DNA of 64,000 nucleotides from contig NZ_JAUCBS010000013.1 in assembly GCF_034676705.1 (NCBI RefSeq), forward strand, positions 632,501 through 696,500, written 5' to 3'. Below, piece after piece: positions 43,842 to 52,389 of this stretch; within the stretch, counting starts at the first letter, position 1, and each line of letters opens with the position of its first letter. Source of the DNA: Gemmobacter sp. (GTDB lineage: Bacteria; Pseudomonadota; Alphaproteobacteria; Rhodobacterales; Rhodobacteraceae). Below the pieces are notes generated by a model. The model made no database searches, was not told the origin of the DNA, and saw nothing but the letters and a program-made list of their open reading frames with translations. A program made the position numbers and the translations under genes.

Positions 43842-45479
43842 TCAGATCAGCGCCCAGTCGCCGCGCAGCAGCGCCACCAGCGCGACCACGGCATTGGCCA
43901 TCACATGGGCCCAGACCGCATCGGCCAGCCGCCCGCGCCACAGCGCCAGCAGGCCGAACACCAGCCCGGCCAGCGCCGCATCCCACCAGCGGCCGTGCAT
44001 CAGGCCGAACAGCGCGCTGGAGACCGCCAGCGCCACCAGCCGCCAGCCCATGCCGCCCCGATCCAGCCGGACCAGCACATAGCCGCGAAAGAACAGCTCT
44101 TCGATCAGCGGAACCAGCGCGATGGTGCCGACCAGCCGGCACAGGATCCAGATGATCAGCGCCCCTTCGCCCAGGCCGGTCAGCAGCTGCGACAGGACAA
44201 AGGCATCGGTGCTGTCTTCTGGCGCGGCGATCACCCAGAACACGCCCACCGCCAGCCCAGCCAGCAGTGCGGGCGCCGATGCGCGCCAGTCGCGGTCCCG
44301 CAGTGCTGGCCAGAACCACGCCAGAACGCCGGCCATGGCCACCGCCTTCAGCGGGTAGCCGAGCTCGGGGTGGAAATAAAACGCCGCCGCCATCGTCGAG
44401 ACGATCATGAAGGCCACGAACGGCAGGATGCGCGCCGCGTCCCAGTCCTGGCGCAGCGGGGGCGCGACCGGCCGGCTTTCCGGCGCGCGGTGCAGCCAGG
44501 GCATGGAGTGGACAAACCACATCAACCCCAGCGCCAGCAGGGTAAAGAACAGCCAGCCGGCATAGGAATGAAACCCGTTCACCGCCAGTTCGGGCGAGAC
44601 CAGATCGCCGATCACGATCAGCACCGCAATGCGCAGCACGTTCAGCGACCAGCTCAGCACCAGCCCCAGCGGCAGCACGACCAGCCAGTAGTGCGGCACC
44701 CGGATCTGGTCGCGGAACAGCGCGGCGTACAGCACGGTGAACCCGGTCACCAGCGCCAGCCCCTCGACCCCGGAACATTGATGCGCGATATGTACGTAAA
44801 AATCGCCAACGCCCAGGATATAGCCGGCCGCATCCTCATAGACCGGGGCGCCGATGGTGGTCAGCAGGCCGGCAACGGCATGAAAGGTCATCGCGGTCAG
44901 CTGCGGCCAGTGCCACCACAACGGCAGCACCAGATCGGCGATATCGGGCAGCAGCAACGCGCCCAGCAGCGCGCCGATTGCAATGGGCAGGTCCGCCCCC
45001 ACGGCCTTGCGCCAGACCGGCAGCGGCGCCAGCCAGATCACCCCCCCAACCGCCGCCGCCAGCGCGCCGGCAATCCAGAACGGGGCCAGGGTGGCGAACA
45101 TGGGCGCCATGTCGCCGCGCCCGGCCAGGAACAGCGGCACCAGCAACAGCGCGACCCCGCCGAAATGCAGCGCCGTCCACTGCCCGGGGGCCGGATGGCG
45201 CCGGGCCATGCGGGAAAACCGCGCGGCCAGCCCGGGCCGTGCCCAGAACAGCATCGCGCCCACCGCAAACACCGCCAGCGCCCGCGCGACCAGGCTGCGC
45301 AAGCCGCGGCAGACCGATTCGGCATCGGTGGCCATGCAGTCGATGGTTGCCAGAAACTGGTAGGCCAGCGCCAGAACCACTAGCTCGGCCACGAACAGCG
45401 CGATCAGCAGCAGCACGCGGGGCATGCCCCGTGCCGTCCGAGGTCTGGGATGCTCTGTCTCCACGCTGCTGTCCGCCAT
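43842..45479 (-). CDS. xrtE: Exosortase E/protease fusion of the VPEID-CTERM system
   Basis: 545-aa integral membrane protein. The exosortase half carries the catalytic triad expected for the family: Cys235 in HIAHQCSGVEG, Arg283 in SLNVLRIAVL and His304 in NGFHSYAGWLF. The C-terminal half is a CPBP/CAAX-type intramembrane protease with EELFFRGY (Glu460, Glu461, Arg465), His495 in FGLMHGRWWD and His525. It should cleave and transfer or release proteins carrying VPEID. Start 45479 (MADSSVETEH) was chosen because GGGGACC precedes it; an ATG at 45506 is possible. Confidence 0.88.
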   Translation of the reverse strand: MADSSVETEHPRPRTARGMPRVLLLIALFVAELVVLALAYQFLATIDCMATDAESVCRGLRSLVARALAVFAVGAMLFWARPGLAARFSRMARRHPAPGQWTALHFGGVALLLVPLFLAGRGDMAPMFATLAPFWIAGALAAAVGGVIWLAPLPVWRKAVGADLPIAIGALLGALLLPDIADLVLPLWWHWPQLTAMTFHAVAGLLTTIGAPVYEDAAGYILGVGDFYVHIAHQCSGVEGLALVTGFTVLYAALFRDQIRVPHYWLVVLPLGLVLSWSLNVLRIAVLIVIGDLVSPELAVNGFHSYAGWLFFTLLALGLMWFVHSMPWLHRAPESRPVAPPLRQDWDAARILPFVAFMIVSTMAAAFYFHPELGYPLKAVAMAGVLAWFWPALRDRDWRASAPALLAGLAVGVFWVIAAPEDSTDAFVLSQLLTGLGEGALIIWILCRLVGTIALVPLIEELFFRGYVLVRLDRGGMGWRLVALAVSSALFGLMHGRWWDAALAGLVFGLLALWRGRLADAVWAHVMANAVVALVALLRGDWALI

Positions 45480-45608
45480 GCCGTTGGTCCCCAAAAGAAA
45501 TGCCATGTTGCACGCGAACGCGGCAATCCCGTGATCGCAATGCGGCACTCAGGGGGCGGGGGATGTTGCCGGCCTGTCACCCGGGCAGGCGTCCTGCCCA
45601 AGGAACGG

Positions 45609-46088
45609 TCAGTTGCGCAGGCCGGTTTCGCGCAGCAGGCCGCGGCGCTTCGCCTCGTAGTAGTAGCCCTTGGAATACCACGACACCGCCCGGTCCTGGC
45701 TGCCATCAGCCACCAGCCAGGCGCCGCGCAGGTATTTGACGCCATAGTTCAGGTTGGTTTCGGCATCCAGCAGGCCCGAGGGCGCGCCACGGTAGCCCAT
45801 GGTCTGCGCCGTTTGCGGCAGCATCTGCATCAGCCCGAAATAGGGGCCGTTGCGGGCGCCGGGGTTGTAGCGGCTTTCGCGCTGCACCACGCGGTGGACC
45901 AGCGACACGGGCACGTCATGTTCGCGGGCGTATTTCTCGATCAGCTGGGCCATTTCGGGCGTGGGCGCGCCGGTGAGGTTGGAGCTGGAGGCGCCAAGCG
46001 CGCTTGGGGTGCCATCGCGCCGCTGCACCGGGCTGCATGCCGCCAGCATCAGCAGCACCAGCGCGCCTGCCACAATCGCCCGTTTCAT
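45609..46088 (-). CDS. Lytic transglycosylase-domain lipoprotein
   Basis: 159 aa. The lipobox LLMLAACS places the lipidated Cys near residue 18. The SLT domain has the catalytic Glu in VVQRESRYNPGARNGPYFGL, the MQMLPQTAQTMG motif, and NLNYGVKYLRGAWL. It cleaves peptidoglycan glycosidic bonds with 1,6-anhydro product formation, from the outer-membrane inner face. At 159 aa it is a minimal, domain-only form. Monocistronic; divergent from the ABC permease genes. Confidence 0.9.
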   Translation of the reverse strand: MKRAIVAGALVLLMLAACSPVQRRDGTPSALGASSSNLTGAPTPEMAQLIEKYAREHDVPVSLVHRVVQRESRYNPGARNGPYFGLMQMLPQTAQTMGYRGAPSGLLDAETNLNYGVKYLRGAWLVADGSQDRAVSWYSKGYYYEAKRRGLLRETGLRN

Positions 46089-46252
46089 CCGCGTCCCTCG
46101 CAGAAAATTGTCCCGGTGCCATGGGATAGCGGGCCTTCGTCATCCTGCAAGTCCTTTTCGCCGCAACAGCAAGCCAGACCGGCGCACTTCCGCCGATCGG
46201 GACTGGACCCTGCCGCGCCCCGCCGCTAGCGTGCAGGGCGAAAGGACTCCCG

Positions 46253-47200
46253 ATGCTGCGCTACGCTCTGTCACGGCTTGTTTCGCTGATGCTCAGCCTG
46301 CTGGTGGCAAGCGTGGTGATCTTTGCGGTGATCGAGGTGATTCCCGGCGATCCGGCCAGTTACATGCTGGGCATGAACGCCGCGCCCGATACGGTGGCGG
46401 CGCTGCGCGACCAGCTGGGGCTGAACGGATCGGTCGTGGCGCGCTATTTGTCCTGGGTCGGCGGGTTGGTGCAGGGCGATTTCGGCACCTCGTATACCTA
46501 CCGTGTGCCGGTGGCCGAACTGGTTGGCGCGCGCATCCAGGTTTCGCTGCCGCTGACGCTCTATGCGCTGGTCCTGTCCACGGTGATCGCGATTCCGGTG
46601 GGCCTGATCGCCGCCGCGCGGCAGGGCAAGGCCACCGATCTGGGGGTGATGGCCACCACGCAGCTGGGCGTTGCCGTGCCGAACTTCTGGTTCGCGATGA
46701 TTCTGGTGCTGATCTTTGCGGTCAAGCTGCGCTGGTTTCCCTCGGGCGGATTTCCCGGCTGGGACAAGGGGATATGGGTCAACATCCGCGCGCTGACGTT
46801 GCCGGCCTTCGCGCTGGCGCTGCCGCAGGCGTCGATCCTGGCGCGGGTCATGCGGTCGTCCGTGCTGGAAACGCTGTCGCAGGATTATATCCGCACCGCC
46901 CGCGCCAAGGGGCTGAACCGCGCGCAGGCCGTGCTGCGCCACGCCTTTCGCAACGCGCTGATCCCGGTGCTGACCATTCTGGGGCTGCAATTCAGCTTTC
47001 TGCTGGCAGGCGCGATCATCATTGAAAACGTGTTCTTCCTGCCCGGCCTTGGGCGGCTGATCTTTCAGGGCATCACCCAGCGCGATCTGATCGTGGTGGA
47101 ATCGGTGGTGATGCTGCTGGTGGGGGCGGTGATCCTGGTGAACTTCGTGGTCGATCTGGCCTATGCGCTGGTCGACCCCCGCCTGCGGAGCCGCGCATGA
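46253..47200 (+). CDS. Peptide/nickel-type ABC transporter permease, DppB family
   Basis: 315-aa inner-membrane protein. The N-terminal helix MLRYALSRLVSLMLSLLVAS is typical of DppB/OppB, and the family signatures are FNGDFGTSYTYRVPV-like QGDFGTSYTYRVPV, RVMRSSVLETLSQDYIRTAR and FFLPGLGRLIFQGITQRDL. It overlaps the second permease by 4 nt. No substrate-binding protein gene is present in the operon, so the substrate is open. Confidence 0.9.
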   Translation: MLRYALSRLVSLMLSLLVASVVIFAVIEVIPGDPASYMLGMNAAPDTVAALRDQLGLNGSVVARYLSWVGGLVQGDFGTSYTYRVPVAELVGARIQVSLPLTLYALVLSTVIAIPVGLIAAARQGKATDLGVMATTQLGVAVPNFWFAMILVLIFAVKLRWFPSGGFPGWDKGIWVNIRALTLPAFALALPQASILARVMRSSVLETLSQDYIRTARAKGLNRAQAVLRHAFRNALIPVLTILGLQFSFLLAGAIIIENVFFLPGLGRLIFQGITQRDLIVVESVVMLLVGAVILVNFVVDLAYALVDPRLRSRA

Positions 47201-48018
47201 AGGGCCGCCTGATGCTGATCCTGGGCGCCGTGCTGGCCGGCGTCTTTGCGCTGGCCGCGCTGGTGTCGCTGGTCTGGGTGCCGGTGCCGGTGGAACAGCT
47301 GGCCGTGGCGTCCAAGCTGAAGCCGATCGGCACGCCGGGCTTTCCGCTGGGCACTGACCATTTCGGGCGCGACATCCTGTCGATGCTGATGGTGGGGGCG
47401 CGCACATCGATTGCCGTGGCGATCCTGGCGGTGGGCATCGGCATGGCCTTTGGCGTGCCGCTGGGCCTGCTGGCCGCCGCGCGGCGCGGATCGCTGGTGG
47501 ACGAGGTGGTGATGCGCGGCAACGATCTGGTGTTCGCCTTTCCCTCGCTGGTCATCGCCATCCTGATCACCGCCGTCTTCGGCCCGTCGGCGACCAATGC
47601 GATCATCGCCATCGGGATATTCAACATTCCGGTCTTTGCCCGCGTCACGCGGGGCGGCGCGCTCAGCCTGTGGACGCTGGATTACATCCGCGCGGCCGAG
47701 GTGGCAGGCAAGGGGCGGGCGCGGATTTCGCTGGAACATATCCTGCCCAACATCGCCAACCTGCTGATCGTGCAGGGCACCATCCAGTTCTCGCTGGGCA
47801 TTCTGGCCGAGGCGGGGCTGTCCTACGTTGGCCTTGGCGCCCAGCCGCCGATCCCCAGCTGGGGCCGCATGCTGGCCGAGGCGCAGACCATGATCGCCAT
47901 GGCCCCGCATATGGCCATTCTGCCCGGGCTGGCCATCATCCTGACCGTGCTGGGCCTGAACCTGATGGGCGACGGCCTGCGCGATCTGCTGGACCCCCGC
48001 CTGAGGCGCGCCCGATGA
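47197..48018 (+). CDS. Peptide/nickel-type ABC transporter permease, DppC family
   Basis: 273-aa permease partner. The N-terminal helix is followed by GTDHFGRDILSMLMVGARTS, the DppC signature; the EAA loop is YIRAAEVAGKGRARISLEHI, and LSYVGLGAQPPIPSWGRMLA is conserved in the family. It overlaps the preceding and following genes by 4 nt each. Confidence 0.9.
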   Translation: MKGRLMLILGAVLAGVFALAALVSLVWVPVPVEQLAVASKLKPIGTPGFPLGTDHFGRDILSMLMVGARTSIAVAILAVGIGMAFGVPLGLLAAARRGSLVDEVVMRGNDLVFAFPSLVIAILITAVFGPSATNAIIAIGIFNIPVFARVTRGGALSLWTLDYIRAAEVAGKGRARISLEHILPNIANLLIVQGTIQFSLGILAEAGLSYVGLGAQPPIPSWGRMLAEAQTMIAMAPHMAILPGLAIILTVLGLNLMGDGLRDLLDPRLRRAR

Positions 48019-49616
48019 CCCTGTTGTCCGTCCAAGACCTGCGCCTGTCTATCCATGGCACCGACATTCTGCATGGTGTGTCGTTCGACATGGCGCGGGG
48101 CCAGGTGTTCGGTCTGGTGGGCGAAAGCGGATCGGGCAAGTCGCTGACGGCGTTTTCGGCCATGCAGCTGCTGCCGAACGGGGCGAAAACCGCAGGGAGG
48201 ATCGTGCTGGACGGCACTGACCTGCTGGCGCAGACCGAACCGCAGATGTGCAGGGTCCGGGGCCGCGACATCGGGATGATCTTTCAGGAACCGATGACCG
48301 CGCTGAACCCGGTGCAAACCATCGGCGATCAGGTGGCCGAGGCGCTGGTGATCCATGGGGCGGCCAGCCGGGCCGATGCGCTGAAGGTGGCGCGGGAAAA
48401 GCTGGATCGCGTCGGCCTGTCGGGTGATCGCTTTCCCCTGACGCGCTTCCCGCATGAACTCTCGGGCGGTCAGCGCCAGCGCGTCTGCATCGCCATGGCC
48501 ATCGCCCTGCGCCCCAAGCTGCTGGTGGCGGATGAACCGACAACGGCGCTGGACGTGACGACCCAGGCGCAAATCCTCGACCTGCTCAAGGGGCTGGTGG
48601 CCGAGGAAGGGATGGGCCTGCTGCTGATCACCCATGATCTGGCGGTGGTGGCCGGCATTGCCGACCATGTGGCGGTCATGCAAAGCGGCCGCATCGTGGA
48701 ACAGGGCCCGACCGAAGGGCTGTTCCGCGCCCGCAGCCACGATTACACCCGCCGGCTGTTCGCCGCCTCTGCCCACCAGCCGGACCGCCGGGCCACTGTC
48801 CTTGAAACCCCGCTGTTGCAGGTGCAGGACGTGCGCCGCAGCTATGCCCTGCCACGCAAGTCGCTGACCGGCCCCGCCCCCCGGCTGGAGGCGGTCAAGG
48901 GCGTGTCCTTTACCTTGCGGCAGGGGGAATCGCTGGGGCTGGTCGGGGAATCCGGTTGCGGCAAATCCACCCTGACCCGCGCCATCCTGGGGCTGGAGGA
49001 AACCCAAGGCGGCACCATCCGGCTGGACGGCGCCGAGATTCGCGCCGGTGCCATGACCCCCGCCTTGCGTGCCAAGATGCAGGTGGTGTTCCAGGATCCC
49101 TATGGCAGCTTCAACCCGCGCTGGAAGGTGGGGCGGCTGGTGGCCGAACCCTTCCATCTGGTGCCGACGCCGCAGGCCGACCAGCAGGACCGGGTCGCGC
49201 AGGCGCTGACCGACGTGGGCCTGAAACCCGATGATGCGCAGAAATACATCCACGAATTCTCCGGCGGCCAGCGCCAGCGCATTGCCATTGCCCGCGCGCT
49301 GATCGTGCGGCCCCGGCTGATCGTGCTGGACGAGGCGGTGTCGGCGCTGGACGTGCGGGTGCGCGCCCAGATCCTGGACCTGCTGGCGGCCTTGCAGGCC
49401 AGCCATGGCCTGAGCTACCTGTTCATCAGCCACGACCTGCATGTCGTGCGCGCCATCACCGACCGGGTGATGGTGATGCAATCGGGACAGGTGGTCGAAC
49501 AGGGCCAGACGGAAACCGTCTTCAGCGCCCCGCAGCACCCCTATACCCGCCAACTGATCACGGCGACGCCCGTGATCCCGTCCGAATGGATGCAGAACGA
49601 TGACACTCTGGTTTGA
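48015..49616 (+). CDS. Fused dual-domain ABC ATPase (DppD-DppF type)
   Basis: 533 aa containing two complete nucleotide-binding domains. Domain 1 (about 1-255) has Walker A GESGSGKS and LSGGQRQRVCIAMA; domain 2 (about 260-533) has GESGCGKST, FSGGQRQRIAIARA and Walker B LIVLDEAVSALD. In most peptide transporters these are separate DppD and DppF proteins, so this is the fused form. It shares 17 bp with the following aldehyde dehydrogenase. Confidence 0.9.
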   Translation: MTLLSVQDLRLSIHGTDILHGVSFDMARGQVFGLVGESGSGKSLTAFSAMQLLPNGAKTAGRIVLDGTDLLAQTEPQMCRVRGRDIGMIFQEPMTALNPVQTIGDQVAEALVIHGAASRADALKVAREKLDRVGLSGDRFPLTRFPHELSGGQRQRVCIAMAIALRPKLLVADEPTTALDVTTQAQILDLLKGLVAEEGMGLLLITHDLAVVAGIADHVAVMQSGRIVEQGPTEGLFRARSHDYTRRLFAASAHQPDRRATVLETPLLQVQDVRRSYALPRKSLTGPAPRLEAVKGVSFTLRQGESLGLVGESGCGKSTLTRAILGLEETQGGTIRLDGAEIRAGAMTPALRAKMQVVFQDPYGSFNPRWKVGRLVAEPFHLVPTPQADQQDRVAQALTDVGLKPDDAQKYIHEFSGGQRQRIAIARALIVRPRLIVLDEAVSALDVRVRAQILDLLAALQASHGLSYLFISHDLHVVRAITDRVMVMQSGQVVEQGQTETVFSAPQHPYTRQLITATPVIPSEWMQNDDTLV

Positions 49617-51039
49617 CAGCCGCGAAATCCTGATCAACGGCCAATGGCGCCGCACGCCCGAGACGCTGGGCCTTGAAGACCCCTCGACCGGCGAAACCTG
49701 GGGCGAGATCCCGCGCGGTCTGGCCAGCGACATCGACGAGGCGGTGGCCGCCGCCGAAGCGGCGCTGCACGGCGACTGGGGCCGCATGCCGGCCTTTGAA
49801 CGCGGGCGGCTGCTGGCGAAGATCGGCCAGATGATCCTGGCCCGCACCGACGAACTGGCGCAGATCGAGGCGCGCGACGTGGGCAAGCCGCTGAAGCAGG
49901 CCCGCGCCGATGCGGTGGCGATGGCGCGCTACATGGAATTCTACGCCGGCGCCTGCGACAAGTTCCATGGCGAGACGATCCCCTTTCTGGATGGCTACAC
50001 CGTCTACACCCTGCGCGAACCGCATGGCGTGACCGGGCATATCATCCCGTGGAACTATCCCATGCAGATCCTTGGCCGCTCGGTCGGGGCGGCGCTGGCC
50101 ATGGGCAATGCCTGTGTGCTGAAACCCGCCGAGGAAGCCTGCCTGACCGCCCTTGCCTTTGGCCGCATCGCCGAAGAGGCAGGTCTGCCGAAAGGTGCCC
50201 TGAACATCGTTCCGGGCTTGGGGGAAGAGGCGGGCGCGGCCCTGTCGTCGCATCCGGGCATCCACCATATCAGCTTTACCGGGTCGGTCGGCGTGGGCCA
50301 GCTGATCCAGTCGGCCGCCGCGCGCAACGTGGTGCCGGTGACGCTGGAACTGGGCGGCAAGTCGCCGCAACTGGTGTTCGAGGATGCCGACCTGGACAAG
50401 GCGCTGCCGTTCCTGGTGAATGCCGGCATCCAGAACGCCGGCCAGACCTGCTCTGCCTCGTCGCGGATTCTGGTGCATCGGTCGAAATATGCCGAGGTGG
50501 TGGACCGCATGGCCGCCCGCTATGCCGCGCTGAAGGTGGGGCCGGCGCTGGCCGATCTGGACGTGGGACCGGTGATTTCGGCCCGGCAGAAGGAAATCAT
50601 CGAAGGCATGCTGGCGCTGTCGGGCGACCTGACCATTGCCGGGCGCGGCCAGATCGAGGCCGATGCGCCCAGGGGCGGGTTCTATGTGGCGCCGACGCTG
50701 ATGGCCGATGTGGGCGCCAACCACCGGCTGGCGCAGGACGAAATCTTTGGCCCGGCGCAGGTGGTGATCGCGTTCGACGATGACGACCACGCGGTGGCGA
50801 TTGCCAATGGCACCGCCTATGGGCTGGTCGCCGGCGTCTGGACGGAAAACGGCGGCCGCCAGATGCGCATGGCCAAACGCCTGCGCGCGGGGCAGGTTTT
50901 CCTGAACAACTATGGCGCGGCGGGCGGCGTGGAGCTGCCGTTCGGCGGCGTCGGCAAATCGGGCCATGGCCGGGAAAAGGGCTTCGAGGCGCTGTATGGC
51001 TTTTCGGTGCTGAAGACGGTGGCGGCGCATCACGGGTGA
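49600..51039 (+). CDS. Aldehyde dehydrogenase family protein (betaine-aldehyde type)
   Basis: 479-aa NAD(P)-dependent dehydrogenase. It has HIIPWNYPMQILGRSVGAAL, ISFTGSVGVGQLIQSAAARN, the catalytic Glu in TLELGGKSPQLVFED and the catalytic Cys in QNAGQTCSASSRILVHR. The C-terminal GGVGKSGHGREKGFEALYGF fits the betaine/succinate-semialdehyde group. It overlaps the ABC ATPase gene by 17 bp, so it is part of the same operon, and its substrate may derive from the transported compound. Confidence 0.88.
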   Translation: MTLWFDSREILINGQWRRTPETLGLEDPSTGETWGEIPRGLASDIDEAVAAAEAALHGDWGRMPAFERGRLLAKIGQMILARTDELAQIEARDVGKPLKQARADAVAMARYMEFYAGACDKFHGETIPFLDGYTVYTLREPHGVTGHIIPWNYPMQILGRSVGAALAMGNACVLKPAEEACLTALAFGRIAEEAGLPKGALNIVPGLGEEAGAALSSHPGIHHISFTGSVGVGQLIQSAAARNVVPVTLELGGKSPQLVFEDADLDKALPFLVNAGIQNAGQTCSASSRILVHRSKYAEVVDRMAARYAALKVGPALADLDVGPVISARQKEIIEGMLALSGDLTIAGRGQIEADAPRGGFYVAPTLMADVGANHRLAQDEIFGPAQVVIAFDDDDHAVAIANGTAYGLVAGVWTENGGRQMRMAKRLRAGQVFLNNYGAAGGVELPFGGVGKSGHGREKGFEALYGFSVLKTVAAHHG

Positions 51040-51049
51040 TGCGTCGGCA

Positions 51050-51101
51050 GCGGGGGTTTTGCACCCCCGCACCCCCGCAGGGTATTTCAGAAAAGGCAAA
51101 G
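51050..51101 (-). repeat. Dispersed 3'-end repeat, copy 11 (type B)
   Basis: Ten bases past the aldehyde dehydrogenase stop a hairpin GCGGGGGT (51050-51057)/ACCCCCGC (51063-51070) precedes the tail GGGTATTTCAGAAAAGGCAA (51080-51099). It lies between convergent stops; polarity is stop, hairpin, tail relative to the plus-strand gene. Confidence 0.75.
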
Positions 51102-51127
51102 GGCAGGAGGGCCTGCGCTATGCCCGT

Positions 51128-51598
51128 TCAGCTGCGGTGATACGGGCCGCCTGACAGGATGGTGCTGGCGCGATAGAGCTGTTCGGCCAGCATCACCCGC
51201 ACCAGCATATGCGGCCAGACCATGCGGCCAAGGCTGATGGCATGGCCGGCCTGGGCGCGCAAGCTGCGGTCGATGCCATCGGCGCCGCCGATCACGAAGG
51301 CCAGATCCTGATGCCCGGCATCGCGCCAGCGGCCCAGCAGGGTGGCGAATTCGGGGCTGGTATGTTCGGCCCCGCGTTCATCCATGGCCACCATCAGCGC
51401 GCCTTGCGGGATCACGCGGGCCAAGAGCGGCGCCTCGGCGGCCATGCCGCCGCCGCGCTTGTCCTCGACCTCGTGGATCTGGGCAGGACCAAGCGCCAGG
51501 GGGCGCCCGGTGCGGGTGAAACGGTCGAGATAGTCGGTCGTCAGGTCACGCTCCGGGCCGGGACGCATTCGCCCCACGGCACAGATGTGAATGCGCAT
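51128..51598 (-). CDS. rlmH: 23S rRNA pseudouridine-1915 N3-methyltransferase
   Basis: 156-aa SPOUT methyltransferase. It starts MRIHICAVGRMRPGPERDLT. The knotted SAM site includes FVIGGADGIDRSLRAQAGHA and the C-terminal MVWPHMLVRVMLAEQLYRAS, with the family end GGPYHRS. It modifies helix 69 of the large subunit. ATG 51596-51598 overlaps the upstream rsfS stop by one base, the common rsfS-rlmH coupling. Confidence 0.94.
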   Translation of the reverse strand: MRIHICAVGRMRPGPERDLTTDYLDRFTRTGRPLALGPAQIHEVEDKRGGGMAAEAPLLARVIPQGALMVAMDERGAEHTSPEFATLLGRWRDAGHQDLAFVIGGADGIDRSLRAQAGHAISLGRMVWPHMLVRVMLAEQLYRASTILSGGPYHRS

Positions 51599-52011
51599 CA
51601 GATGGGGGTCCGGTGCGCAGCACCCGGCAGCCACATCTTTTCCAGCTGGTAGAATTCGCGCACTTCGGGGCGGAAGACATGGACGATCACATCGCCCGAA
51701 TCGACCAATACCCAGTCGGCGGTTTCCTTGCCTTCCATCTTGGCGATGACGCCGAAGCGTTCCTTCAGCCGTTCCGACAGCTTTTCGGCGATGGCGGCAA
51801 CCTGACGGCTGGAGCGGCCCGAGCAGATCACCATGTAATCCGCCACGTCCGACCGCCCGCGCAGGTCGATCTGCACGATGTCTTCGGCCTTGTCATCCTC
51901 GACCGAGGCCAGCACGGCGGCCAGCATGTCTTCGGCGGTGTAGTCGGCAGGCGCGACGCGCCCGGACCGGGGGCCGACCGGCAAGCCGGTGGCAGGATCG
52001 GAATGAGACAG
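51598..52011 (-). CDS. rsfS: Ribosomal silencing factor
   Basis: RsfS-type protein that binds uL14 and blocks subunit joining under starvation. The domain runs from about YTAEDMLAAVLASVEDDKAE to HVFRPEVREFYQLEKMWLPG and includes VQIDLRGRSDVADYMVICSG and ADWVLVDSGDVIVHVF. No ATG precedes the conserved domain except one inside it (51927). A CTG at 52009-52011 has GGAGG at 52020-52024, eight bases upstream; it is taken provisionally and gives 137 aa. A GTG or TTG further upstream, or the ATG at 51927 (109 aa), are alternatives. Confidence 0.85.
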   Translation of the reverse strand: MSHSDPATGLPVGPRSGRVAPADYTAEDMLAAVLASVEDDKAEDIVQIDLRGRSDVADYMVICSGRSSRQVAAIAEKLSERLKERFGVIAKMEGKETADWVLVDSGDVIVHVFRPEVREFYQLEKMWLPGAAHRTPI

Positions 52012-52315
52012 GGGTTCACCCTCCAGCAGCGTGCCGCATGGCCCCGGCACCGGGCATAAGGTCAATCTAGCATCGGGGCGGGGCCTTGCCAACAAGGGGC
52101 GGCCGCGCGGCGAAGGCTGGCGGATACAGGATCGGCGGCCCGCAGGCAACCGGCTGTGCGCATGCCGGATGCGTGAAGCAATTGCATTCCAGCCCTGGAA
52201 GGCGTATCTGAACCCTATGCAAGGTTTTGTCTACTTCGACATCACGGATCACGCGCGCCTGCCGCAGCGTTTTGCCCGGGAAAACCGGTCGGTCCTCGCA
52301 CGACTTCGCTGAGAG

Positions 52316-52329
52316 TTGACAGCTGTCAA
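52316..52329. promoter_or_regulatory. TTGACAGCTGTCAA palindrome upstream of leuC
   Basis: A perfect 14-bp palindrome with TTGACA in each arm, 61 bp before the leuC ATG. It could be an operator or hold a -35 hexamer; no good -10 is found 17 bp on either side. The regulator is not assigned. Confidence 0.4.
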
Positions 52330-52349
52330 CTTTCCGGCGCGCTGGTGCG

Positions 52350-52360
52350 CCCCCCCCCCC
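52350..52360 (+). repeat. Eleven-base poly-C tract in the leuC leader
   Basis: An uninterrupted run of 11 C, 29 bp before the leuC ATG and 20 bp past the palindrome. Such tracts are prone to slippage in replication and in sequencing, so the true length may vary. Confidence 0.85.
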
Positions 52361-52389
52361 TATCACAGCCATATCCGAGAGATGAGCCA

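Larger units (their letters stand above)
52012..52389. other. 378-bp gap between rsfS and leuC
   Basis: It holds the leuC leader and probable promoter. A 14-bp perfect palindrome (52316-52329) and an 11-base C-run (52350-52360) stand out. A short plus-strand frame ending at 52312 (MQGFVYFDITDHARLPQRF from 52217) has no ribosome site or homology I recognise. No leucine-codon leader peptide is seen. Confidence 0.5.

Noticed and set aside
52031..52312. Small plus-strand ORF before leuC
   Set aside because: Low-complexity start, no ribosome site, no leucine-rich leader and no recognised family; its first half is antisense to the rsfS leader.
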